NCBI GenBank assembly: GCA_021828635.1
Contig: JAJZEJ010000813.1
Location: 1 to 16,704, forward strand
DNA: 16,704 nt
Reading direction: 5' to 3'
Source of the DNA: Chloroflexota bacterium
GTDB taxonomy: Bacteria > Chloroflexota > Ktedonobacteria > Ktedonobacterales > Ktedonobacteraceae
Part shown: positions 8,326-15,630 of the stretch, piece by piece
Position numbering within the stretch: the stretch's first letter is position 1
Layout: every line of letters begins with the position of its first letter
Position numbers and translations under genes: made by a program
Notes under the pieces: model-generated
The model's input: only the letters and a program-made list of their open reading frames with translations
The model's database searches: none
What the model was told of the DNA's origin: nothing

Positions 8326-8601
8326 GGGTTGGTGCCGATTGAGCGCATCCAAGAGGGTATACTGTTGCTTCGTCAGCTGCATCAGGCGTTTGCCTTCTTC
8401 TGTAAACTGTCGCCAGAGGGCCGGTCGAATTTCCAATTGGTTGCCCAGCAGCGTTACCAGTGTTTTCAGGCCATCCTGGCCTAACGGAGTATCCTGCTGA
8501 CGATATCGCCCATCCCAGTGTGCCAATGCCCGCTCTACCCAGTGCGCAAGTTGTGGCACATCGGTGGTATCCAGGACCATTTCGCGTGCAATCGTCAGAC
8601 A
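8325..8601 (-). pseudogene. fragment of a NERD/UvrD-type nuclease-helicase protein
   Basis: The minus strand reads …LTIAREMVLDTTDVPQ…, HWVERALAHWDGRYRQQ…, IRPALWRQFTEEGKRLMQ, then LTKQQYTLLDALNRHQ. The last part is the stretch that precedes the Walker A (…GCAGSGKT) in NERD-domain/UvrD-like helicases. After NRHQ the homology stops abruptly (at about 8325), before the Walker A motif, and upstream there is a stop after about eight more codons. So it is an internal fragment, inserted in inverse orientation next to the broken helical gene. It has no function of its own. Family assignment is from memory of such proteins, moderately sure. Confidence 0.5.
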
Positions 8602-8729
8602 TTGTGATTTCTATCGTCCTTCCAATTTTTATGAGCTAAGTAGTCATACTATTTATTATGTTATAGGAGAAAAAAGCACTATAATCTTTCTGTTTCATTC
8701 TCGATTAAAAAATTTAGAACAGAATATCA

Positions 8730-8759
8730 TTGCTTTTATATGAGGTAATATGCTATGCT
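8730..8759 (+). promoter_or_regulatory. weak candidate promoter for the methyltransferase operon
   Basis: TTGCTT (8730-8735), 18-bp spacer, TATGCT (8754-8759), 40 bp before GTG 8800, in a very AT-rich 150-bp gap. It is the only plausible promoter position for the operon that I can see; another weak -10 (TAATAT, 8746) overlaps. Confidence 0.28.
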
Positions 8760-8799
8760 TTTTATAGTAAAGCGTTCTTAACATGTATTAGGGAGAACA

Positions 8800-10197
8800 G
8801 TGCTTCAATCTCTTCAACTTGCCAACTTACTGTCAGAAGAACAGCCTGTCTCTTCGGAACAAGAAGACTGGTCATTTGCCCATTTGACACCTGCTCATAC
8901 TTTATGGGGACCCCATGGCTATCACCGTTACCCTGCAAAATTTATTCCTCAATTAGTTCGTCGTATCATCGATGACTATTCATCTCCCGATGAAAGCATT
9001 GGAGACCCTTTTCTTGGTTCGGCAACAACAGGGGTAGAAGCGTTACGTGCAAAGCGCATTTTCTATGGTTCGGACATTCATCCCGTTGCACTACTAATAA
9101 GCCGTGCAAAGTGTGTTCTGCTTGAACCTGAGTATCTTTATAGTGTATGGAGATGTTTGGAGTGTACTATTAGCTTATTTCCCCATCTTGAGAAGCGAAC
9201 TCTCACACCAGAGGAAATTCAATATATCACTGCCCTTCGCATCACGCATGCTTCGATGGAAGAGAGGTTGAACTACTGGTTCCCGCCAGAACATCGCGCA
9301 GTTCTCGCTCTCATTCTTGAGGCTATCTGTGCTTTGACAGATGAGAGAATACGCATATTCTTTCTCTGCGCTTTCTCTAATATCTTACGACGCTGTTCCA
9401 TCTGGCTCAGCGGTAGTACAAAACCACAAAAAGACCTCCGAAAAATGCTTGGTAGCCCTGTAGAAGAATTTAGTAGACAAGTGCAAAGTATGCTCAAGCG
9501 TAACATACTCTACTGGCAAGATTTACAACATAGTGCGATTACACCAGAAAATATTGGACAGTACTTGCATATCGCACAAGAAGATGTACGTGAGCTTTCT
9601 CTACCAGATAAGGCGCTTGATCTACTTGTTACTAGTCCACCGTATGCAACCTGCTATGAATATAGCGAGATGCACCAGCTAACGCAGCTCTGGTTTGAGA
9701 AGTATGGTATTTTCCAGCATTCATCACTGAGCTACATCGGTACAAAAACTGTAGCCCGTAGAGAGGTACTCGCAGAATCGCAAATTGCTTCTACTGGCTC
9801 TCCTAGTGCAGACAGCGCATTACAAAGGTTACAATGTCTAGCACATGGAACCATCGTGGGTGATGTTCGTCAGGAAGTAAGAGCATTACAGTATTATTTT
9901 CGAGATATGCACAATGCATTACATGAATGTGTGCGTGTTGTCAAGCCATATAAACGTATGGTGTTGATTGTAGGTAATTCTTGTAGACGTGGCATCTTTA
10001 TCCCTACATCACAAGCATTGAATGAGATAGCAGAACAGGTCGGTTTTATCTTGGAAAAGAAAATTGTTCGTCATATTCCGGGGCGTGTGCTTGTTCCAAC
10101 AAGGAACAAACAAACGGGCCGTTTTTCATCTGTAGCACATAGTGATAGCATTGCCTATCCAGAGGAAGATATTCTTATTTTTCAACGACATTTCTAG
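8800..10197 (+). CDS. DNA methyltransferase (N4-cytosine or N6-adenine type)
   Basis: 465 residues with a GTG start after GGGAG. HGYHRYPAKF (39-48) and DPFLGSATTG (69-78) form the AdoMet-binding motif I region; TSPPY (278-282) is catalytic motif IV. TSPPY/SPPY is typical of N4-cytosine and some N6-adenine exocyclic amino methylases. Motif I lies before motif IV. Motif I has Ala where FxGxGTT usually has Gly. The roughly 200 residues between the motifs probably hold the target-recognition or helical domain. The end (YPEEDILIFQR) resembles other methylases of the HxYPAKF group. It is the first gene of the run to HerA, 25 bp before the sigma-like gene, so it likely marks host DNA for protection from the downstream nuclease. 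Target sequence unknown. Confidence 0.85.
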   Translation: MLQSLQLANLLSEEQPVSSEQEDWSFAHLTPAHTLWGPHGYHRYPAKFIPQLVRRIIDDYSSPDESIGDPFLGSATTGVEALRAKRIFYGSDIHPVALLISRAKCVLLEPEYLYSVWRCLECTISLFPHLEKRTLTPEEIQYITALRITHASMEERLNYWFPPEHRAVLALILEAICALTDERIRIFFLCAFSNILRRCSIWLSGSTKPQKDLRKMLGSPVEEFSRQVQSMLKRNILYWQDLQHSAITPENIGQYLHIAQEDVRELSLPDKALDLLVTSPPYATCYEYSEMHQLTQLWFEKYGIFQHSSLSYIGTKTVARREVLAESQIASTGSPSADSALQRLQCLAHGTIVGDVRQEVRALQYYFRDMHNALHECVRVVKPYKRMVLIVGNSCRRGIFIPTSQALNEIAEQVGFILEKKIVRHIPGRVLVPTRNKQTGRFSSVAHSDSIAYPEEDILIFQRHF

Positions 10198-10205
10198 CTA
10201 TCACC

Positions 10206-10212
10206 AAAGGAG
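10206..10212 (+). promoter_or_regulatory. ribosome-binding site deciding the sigma-like start
   Basis: AAAGGAG, 10 nt before ATG 10223. It favours 10223 over the in-frame ATG at 10142, which lies inside the methyltransferase gene. Confidence 0.5.
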
Positions 10213-10222
10213 TGCCGCCATT

Positions 10223-10843
10223 ATGGATGAAAGTGTGTTCCAGCAGCCTACCCAAGAACAACTGAAGCAATTTGTAGCTGGAGATTCTCTTGCAATAGAT
10301 GAAGTTGTGGAACTGGTTTTACCACAGTTAGTCAGTTGGGCCGCACGGCACTATCCTCGTATTCATGAGCACGAGCGCGAAAGTGTTATCGACGATGTTC
10401 TGAATGAAACATGCTGGCATCATGAACGGTATAACCCAAATAAGGCGAAGTTTACAACCTACGTGATTGATTTGATCGAGAAACGTATGAGAACCGTACA
10501 GAAGAAATTCTTTACTCGTTTGGAACGAGAAGGCAGTCTGGAAAGTGTTTCCGAAAATCTTCCGCAGACGCAGTATGATACTACAGAAGAAGATATTGTG
10601 CGTCGTTTGGATCGAGATGAATTCTATCGTCTAGCCCGTAGTCACCTATCACCTCTTGATGCCGGGTTTCTGGGTTTGATGCTCACTGGTGAAATTCATA
10701 ACGCGCCTTTTATCGATATCTTGCGACGCTTTGGCATCACAAATGGAACTGCTAGTACAGTTAAGAATACAAAGGAGCGCATAAAGTATACGTTAGAAGC
10801 ATTTGCTCACAGTCGAGGTCTTCGTCTTGAGGATTTTCTATAA
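10223..10843 (+). CDS. sigma-70-family-like protein (ECF-type layout)
   Basis: 206 residues from ATG 10223. Residues about 20-95 (AIDEVVELVLPQLVSWAARHY… then YNPNKAKFTTYVIDLIEKRM) match the pattern of sigma region 2, in which a YNPxKAxFxTYV motif ends the -10-binding helices. The C-terminal part (HLSPLDAGFLGLML… then ILRRFGITNGTASTVKNTKERI) is compatible with a region-4-like helix-turn-helix. It could direct RNA polymerase to the operon itself, or act as a DNA-binding component of the system. It is embedded between the methylase (25 bp upstream) and a small helical protein (20 bp downstream). A sigma-like gene inside a methylase/HerA-NurA operon is unusual. Sure of the layout, less sure it is a functioning sigma factor. 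Confidence 0.6.
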   Translation: MDESVFQQPTQEQLKQFVAGDSLAIDEVVELVLPQLVSWAARHYPRIHEHERESVIDDVLNETCWHHERYNPNKAKFTTYVIDLIEKRMRTVQKKFFTRLEREGSLESVSENLPQTQYDTTEEDIVRRLDRDEFYRLARSHLSPLDAGFLGLMLTGEIHNAPFIDILRRFGITNGTASTVKNTKERIKYTLEAFAHSRGLRLEDFL

Positions 10844-10863
10844 GAAGAGACACGAGGTTAGTT

Positions 10864-11268
10864 ATGAATATGGCAGAACACCGCGAAAATGGACCTTTGC
10901 TTCAAAACTGGTATCATAAGGCTGCTCAACAGCCGTGGGCCGTCGATGCGTATTTACGAAAAGTACGATTGCATGAGTTCAAAACGCAGGAGCAACAAAG
11001 AAATGAGTTTGGTGTCATGCCAGAGGAGTTTCTGCACTTACAGGCTATGCATTTGCCTCGTGAGCAGTTCTTCGCGCTTGATGCTCGCCGCATCGCTGAG
11101 GCACGCCACTTACAATTTCCAGATGTATTTGTACAAGCAATGTTATTTGCTCGCCAACTCGCATCCTCGACTCAATCTTCTGTACAGGATGATGCCTATT
11201 ACCAAGCGGCCTTTGATGCTGTGGATGATCTAGATGCCGATATGCCCGATGAACCAGGTGATGAATAG
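10864..11268 (+). CDS. small helical protein, putative regulator partnered with the ImmA/IrrE peptidase
   Basis: 134 residues; the name is unknown to me. The start has GAGGT upstream. The core (about 40-100: FGVMPEEFLHLQAM… PREQFFALDARRIAEARHLQFPDVFVQAMLFARQL) is helical, with a pattern resembling small helix-turn-helix-like proteins that precede ImmA/IrrE genes. The tail (about 103-134) is strongly acidic (DDLDADMPDEPGDE), as in DNA-mimic or antitoxin-like proteins. It lies only 12 bp before the peptidase gene, so the two are probably co-translated, and a regulator/peptidase pair is the simplest reading. No DNA-binding residues can be assigned confidently. Confidence 0.5.
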   Translation: MNMAEHRENGPLLQNWYHKAAQQPWAVDAYLRKVRLHEFKTQEQQRNEFGVMPEEFLHLQAMHLPREQFFALDARRIAEARHLQFPDVFVQAMLFARQLASSTQSSVQDDAYYQAAFDAVDDLDADMPDEPGDE

Positions 11269-11280
11269 GAAGGTAGCTTC

Positions 11281-12054
11281 ATGAGCAACACTATATCACC
11301 ATCCGTTCACCGTGCAATTCTGGCATCACGTGCCTTCTATCAGCTAGTAGAGGAGAGGCTAGGAAATGCGGCTACACACTACTTACGTTTTCCGCGCAAT
11401 GTAGAGAGGCTTGTTTCAGATACCTTCTATTTACCCATTCGTTCTATGCCTCATCTCACACTACACTCAGCAGGCCAGTATCTTTGTATTCGTGGTGCTG
11501 GGCAGGGTAAAGACCGCCAATTATACGGACTGTTACATGTAGGTCCGCCTGCTATTACCATCTTTGTTGAAGAACGCCTATCGCCACGAGAGCGAAACTA
11601 CATTATTGCTCATGAACTCGGCCACTACATTCACGACGTTTTTATGGTACAGCGGCTCTGGTTAAGTAGCCTGCAAGAACAAAAAACTGCGATTATACAA
11701 GCCTTTTCCTGGCAAAACACCGACCCTTTCTTAGAGTTACAGGCATTTGTGAAAGGACTACCAGAACGTCCTCATACCATCACGATGCGCGGAGAAGCGA
11801 TGCGCCAGGAAACACATGCTCGTGAACTCTTCGCTAATGCTATTGCTATTGAGTTACTCGCACCCTGGCAAGAAGCAACTCAGCTCTTCCAGCAGCATCA
11901 AGAATCCGAATGTAAGAAGTTACTTCATGAAGTATATGGCGTTCCTTCCAAATTAGTCTTGCCCTACTACCAGGAGCTACAGCGTGTGCTTATACCGGAA
12001 GCCGACTTCTTTGAGCAATTCTTTAGCTCTCTGCGTCCAAAGGGCATTCTGTAG
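11281..12054 (+). CDS. ImmA/IrrE-type zinc metallopeptidase
   Basis: 257 residues, start after AGGAAGG. HELGH (111-115) in the context NYIIAHELGHYIH is the zinc-binding HExxH motif; the later RELFANAIAIELLAPW (Glu182) matches the ELFANxxAxxLLMP-like segment that supplies the third ligand. Family members cleave repressors (ImmA) or regulate stress genes (IrrE/PprI) in the cytoplasm, and are often found with Xre-like partners. Here the obvious candidate substrate is the small protein just upstream. This points to DNA-damage- or invader-triggered derepression of the operon; that part is inference. No signal peptide or membrane segment. Confidence 0.85.
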   Translation: MSNTISPSVHRAILASRAFYQLVEERLGNAATHYLRFPRNVERLVSDTFYLPIRSMPHLTLHSAGQYLCIRGAGQGKDRQLYGLLHVGPPAITIFVEERLSPRERNYIIAHELGHYIHDVFMVQRLWLSSLQEQKTAIIQAFSWQNTDPFLELQAFVKGLPERPHTITMRGEAMRQETHARELFANAIAIELLAPWQEATQLFQQHQESECKKLLHEVYGVPSKLVLPYYQELQRVLIPEADFFEQFFSSLRPKGIL

Positions 12055-12211
12055 TATCTTCTTGTCGTAAAGCGATTCCGAAAAAAGGCAACAAGCTGTG
12101 TAATAGTACATGATAGTGTAAAAAAACATACATTCCGGTTGATAGCATTGTTCGTAAAGCATTCTTCGTACATGCGGCTCTTTTCTTCTTCATATCAATG
12201 TGGAGACTGTA
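12055..12211. promoter_or_regulatory. AT-rich gap with 17-bp direct repeat before the NurA-like gene
   Basis: The largest gap in the operon. Two near-identical copies, TTGTCGTAAAGCGATTC (12062-12078) and TTGTTCGTAAAGCATTC (12148-12164), share CGTAAAGC and differ by one small shift each. They could be binding sites for a regulator and mark a second promoter for the nuclease/translocase pair. I see no convincing -35/-10 pair. Confidence 0.35.
12202..12205 (+). promoter_or_regulatory. ribosome-binding site deciding the NurA-like start
   Basis: GGAG, 6 nt before ATG 12212. It supports this start over an in-frame GTG at 12200. Confidence 0.55.
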
Positions 12212-13396
12212 ATGGTTGCTGATTCAGATGAGCCTTTTATCAGTATCTCAGATGCCGATGAAACACTTGCAGAAAAAATAGATTTTCAACAGAGCGTTGC
12301 CTCATCAAGTTGGCTTTCTCCTGGCGAATACTACCAGAGGATGCCACAGGTGACTCGTCCAGAAGTAGATAAAGTGGTTCAATCTGATGAACGAATGCGT
12401 GCCGAGCTACGCAAAAACTACTTTCCTCAATTTCAAACAACGAAGACGTGGGAACTCTTCCGACGCAATGATCGTATGGTCAAGCATCTGCAGGAGAAGC
12501 GATTATACACAGGTCGTGTCTTTGCTGCCGATGGTATGCTTGCACGCTACGAAACCTTGAGTATGGTCGGAGCGCAAATAGCGATTTCGCGGGTTGGTTA
12601 TCAAGGTTCAACTGGACAGTACGTCTCGAATATCGCGCATTGGGGCAAAGAGGTCGGGCGTTCAATCAATATGCAAGAACTCAAAGATGCCCTGAGTTCA
12701 CGTGGGAAACGCGCCAAACAGCACATAAATAATGTCTTGTTGCGCTCCATCATGGAGTATAAAGAGCGCGAAGTTTTGCTTAACCTCGGCCCCCAGGTAT
12801 TCAAGCTTATTCATGGTCCGCTCTTTCCCTATGAAATGCTTGTAGGTGGTGGGACTGCCAACACATTACAAATGTGCCTCGACCTGTTAGGAAGACTCAT
12901 TGACGATGGAGCCTATGCTACCATTGTATCTTCATCAGTAGACCGCGATTTGATGGTGCTGGGCATGGCTCTTGAGCCGGGCGAATATGTCGTCCGTAAA
13001 AGTGGCGAGCAACTTCTTAATGCCTTTATGCAGGATGCACACTTTACTGGGGTCTCAGTTGATGTTTATGGAGAGCAGAGCGAAATTACACTATTCAAGA
13101 ATTTTATTGCTAGTTATGGAGAAAAGGTGGTGGAAGGCATATTACGCGCTCATCAGATGAGCCGACCCTACATTTTTTACTGTAACAGTCAAAATTTGCA
13201 TGAAGCGGTACACATCCTCTTTGCCGATGCGGCCCATACAGGACCGCGTGGCTTCCCTTTGCTCGTTGAGCTTGCTGATCAGTATTGCTCCGGCTCTTTC
13301 AAGGCAAGCGAATATACCGCTTACATGAATGCGGAATTTACTCGTGCATCGGGTGGCAACACAATGTACCTCTCCGAGGGATCTATCCGCGATTAA
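12212..13396 (+). CDS. nurA: NurA-like nuclease
   Basis: 394 residues from ATG 12212. NurA is a DNA-end-resecting 5'-3' nuclease that works bound to the HerA ring. Seen: VFAADGMLARYE (Asp107 as the first metal ligand, NurA DGG/DG motif), an acidic-containing KEREVLLN region, LIHGPLFPYEM (199-207) where NurA typically has LDGPL/LDGSL, and a C-terminal HTGPRGFPLLVELADQYC segment resembling the conserved end of NurA. The His in place of the usual Asp in LIHGPL (His201) is odd and could shift metal binding. It lies 40 bp before HerA with no terminator between, so the pair is almost certainly co-expressed. Family call rests on these motifs plus the HerA neighbour; length is in the NurA range. Confidence 0.7.
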   Translation: MVADSDEPFISISDADETLAEKIDFQQSVASSSWLSPGEYYQRMPQVTRPEVDKVVQSDERMRAELRKNYFPQFQTTKTWELFRRNDRMVKHLQEKRLYTGRVFAADGMLARYETLSMVGAQIAISRVGYQGSTGQYVSNIAHWGKEVGRSINMQELKDALSSRGKRAKQHINNVLLRSIMEYKEREVLLNLGPQVFKLIHGPLFPYEMLVGGGTANTLQMCLDLLGRLIDDGAYATIVSSSVDRDLMVLGMALEPGEYVVRKSGEQLLNAFMQDAHFTGVSVDVYGEQSEITLFKNFIASYGEKVVEGILRAHQMSRPYIFYCNSQNLHEAVHILFADAAHTGPRGFPLLVELADQYCSGSFKASEYTAYMNAEFTRASGGNTMYLSEGSIRD

Positions 13397-13436
13397 CGAT
13401 GATGAAGAGAGGAAGATATAACAAGGAGTAGCAACT

Positions 13437-15398
13437 ATGGATGACCAAGACCAGTACCTGAATGATAATGATAGACAGCATGTTGAGGACGAACCTCAAG
13501 ATGATCGGATTGCTTACAATGAGCAGGATGAAAAAGATCAAGAGGATGATAGGCAGACATTAGCAGCGTTAGATGCTTTGCTAGAAGCAGAACAGGCTCC
13601 AATAGACCCTACTTATACCCAGCGGCAGCAAATCTTAAAAGGTTCTATTGCCTTTGTCCATTTTGATGCCCCATCAACGAAGAGTAACATGGTCGAAGCG
13701 TTAGTTCACCGCGACAAACTTACCGATATAGAGCGGGGACGCTATGTCCGTATACAGTGTAATGGAGATGGCAAGGAATATACGGGTCGGATTGTAGAAG
13801 GACCGTTCTTTGATCCAGATGCCCTCAAACGCGATTCTACTCCAGTAGAGTTCATCGTAATGAATCAGAGTATTGGAAAGATATTGCTTTTACCAGAGTA
13901 TCATGGGCGTATCGTCATCGAGATTTTAGGCGAGGAACACAACGGAACACTTTTAGGCGCAGTGCGTCGTCCCCATCCTGGCTCACCAGTGAAACTCTAT
14001 GATACTGCAATGATGCAAAATATGCTCAACTTGCGGGGAAATATCTGCCTGGGCCATCTGGATAACTACGAGGAGCAGCTCATTTCTCTTGATGAGAAAG
14101 ACAAGGGTGTCATTCCGCGCAACTTTCTGACTGTTGGCACTATAGGTAGCGGCAAATCAAACACCAACCAGGTGTTTATCGAGGAGACACTGGCAAACGG
14201 CTTTGCTCAAATTGTGCTTGACCCCGAAGGCGAATATATCTTTATGGATCAACCAGCTGAAGGAGGCGAACTGGCAACAGAGCTGAAAGCATTTAACCGA
14301 AAGCCAGTAGGTGTCAAAAATATCACTGTCTATCGACCACCTCGTGCTACCTCAAACAGATCAGGGGCGGTAGAGTTTTCCGTACCATTCGACTCTTTAA
14401 GCGCAGAAATGATTATGGAACTTACTGAAATGTCTCCTGCTCAACAAATACGCTTTCCGTTGCTTTACGAGCAAGCAATCCAGTGCTTTCTCAAGGAAAC
14501 ACGACAACATCGAAATTTGACACCTGATGATCTTGATATCTCGCATGGTTTTAAGGGTATAACGCTTGAGAGACTCGTGGCTATGTTGAAAGAAGAATTT
14601 GAGCATTTTGCTCATAAACCAGCGCAATCCAATAAATCTTCTAACAAAACGATAAGGAACAGAAAAAATAAAATTGCAGAATCTGAAGAAGAGGATACTG
14701 AAGATGAACAACAACCAGGGGAGAAAAAATACTATTTTCATACCTACCAACTCCCGCCTCTTATTCAAAATCAGCAAGATAATGTATCTTATCGTGCTTT
14801 GTATATACGGCTTTTAGACCTTCAACGCACACGGCTTTTTGATAGAGATGATGCTCCACCATTGGATGCAAGGCAACTGTGCTTACCCAGCAAATTAGCG
14901 GTCATAGACCTGTCAGATTGTGACAGTCAAGCCGTTGTCAATATTATCATCGCCGATTTACTCACCCGTATTTACCGGTATAAACTCGGTTTGACAGATG
15001 ACCAAAACCTCAAACGTAAAGTCATTATTACACTTGAAGAGGCACATGGTTTTGTCTCACGTGAGCGACAGAATCAGATGATACAAACGCTAGATCAGTT
15101 GCGCCGCATCGCCCGTCGTGGGCGCAAACGCTGGCTTTGTTTGCATTTTGTGACGCAATCACCACAGCATTTGCCTGCCGAATTGTTTGAGCTTGCCAAC
15201 AACAAAATTATCCACCAAATGACAGGCAGCGAGAACCTGCGTGTGCTTAAAGCCGCCGCTGGTATGGTCAATGAGGCAATTTGGGATGAAGTGCCGAGTC
15301 TGGGACGCGGACGCGCAGTCATCGTCTCTAGCCAATACCCCCATCCGATCATCGCTCGTATTCGACGTGCCGCATCGAAACGCAACTTCCAGAACTAG
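13437..15398 (+). CDS. herA: HerA-type hexameric DNA translocase/helicase
   Basis: 653 residues, start after AAGGAG. The N-terminal 40 or so residues are strongly acidic and likely disordered. Residues about 65-165 match a HAS-barrel (GSIAFVHFDAP…, RGRYVRIQC…, GRIVEGPFF). The FtsK/HerA-type P-loop ATPase domain has Walker A GTIGSGKS (234-241), Walker B VIITLEEAH (529-537) and an arginine-rich RRIARRGRKRW with a conserved FVTQSPQ sensor segment. A long charged insertion (about 390-440) separates the two halves and is rich in K then E/D. HerA pumps double-stranded DNA into the NurA nuclease. Here it is the last gene of the defence-like run. Bacterial HerA proteins also serve as motors for SIR2 or DUF4297 effectors in antiphage systems. 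Confidence 0.88.
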   Translation: MDDQDQYLNDNDRQHVEDEPQDDRIAYNEQDEKDQEDDRQTLAALDALLEAEQAPIDPTYTQRQQILKGSIAFVHFDAPSTKSNMVEALVHRDKLTDIERGRYVRIQCNGDGKEYTGRIVEGPFFDPDALKRDSTPVEFIVMNQSIGKILLLPEYHGRIVIEILGEEHNGTLLGAVRRPHPGSPVKLYDTAMMQNMLNLRGNICLGHLDNYEEQLISLDEKDKGVIPRNFLTVGTIGSGKSNTNQVFIEETLANGFAQIVLDPEGEYIFMDQPAEGGELATELKAFNRKPVGVKNITVYRPPRATSNRSGAVEFSVPFDSLSAEMIMELTEMSPAQQIRFPLLYEQAIQCFLKETRQHRNLTPDDLDISHGFKGITLERLVAMLKEEFEHFAHKPAQSNKSSNKTIRNRKNKIAESEEEDTEDEQQPGEKKYYFHTYQLPPLIQNQQDNVSYRALYIRLLDLQRTRLFDRDDAPPLDARQLCLPSKLAVIDLSDCDSQAVVNIIIADLLTRIYRYKLGLTDDQNLKRKVIITLEEAHGFVSRERQNQMIQTLDQLRRIARRGRKRWLCLHFVTQSPQHLPAELFELANNKIIHQMTGSENLRVLKAAAGMVNEAIWDEVPSLGRGRAVIVSSQYPHPIIARIRRAASKRNFQN

Positions 15399-15413
15399 TT
15401 GTCTTATCGTAGT

Positions 15414-15467
15414 GCAGTGGTTTCTCACTAGCCACCGTTGAAAAATTAGCAAGTGAGAAACTACTGC
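15414..15467. repeat. long inverted repeat after the HerA gene
   Basis: GCAGTGGTTTCTCACT (15414-15429) and AGTGAGAAACTACTGC (15452-15467) pair over 16 bp with one G·U, with a 22-nt loop. It starts 15 bp after the HerA stop. Without a following T-run it is an unusual terminator; it could be a transcript-end hairpin or a regulator site. Confidence 0.6.
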
Positions 15468-15550
15468 CGCGCTGATTGATTCATAGTTCTCCTCCTGTTT
15501 TCTGTTCCGTAAAAAACTCGCATTGTGTGGATAAGTATATAGACACATCT

Positions 15551-15580
15551 TTGCATGTCTAAAATAGATACGCATATAAG
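15551..15580 (+). promoter_or_regulatory. weak candidate promoter for the membrane hydrolase gene
   Basis: TTGCAT (15551-15556), 18-bp spacer, TATAAG (15575-15580), 50 bp before ATG 15631. Confidence 0.28.
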
Positions 15581-15630
15581 CACGTCTGCATGACGGTATT
15601 ATTGCTCTCCACAGGAAAGGACCAGCGTTT

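Noticed and set aside
14397..14777. Minus-strand 126-codon frame inside the HerA gene
   Set aside because: Antisense to the HerA ATPase domain and its charged insertion; hydrophobic translation is the complement of K/E-rich codons.
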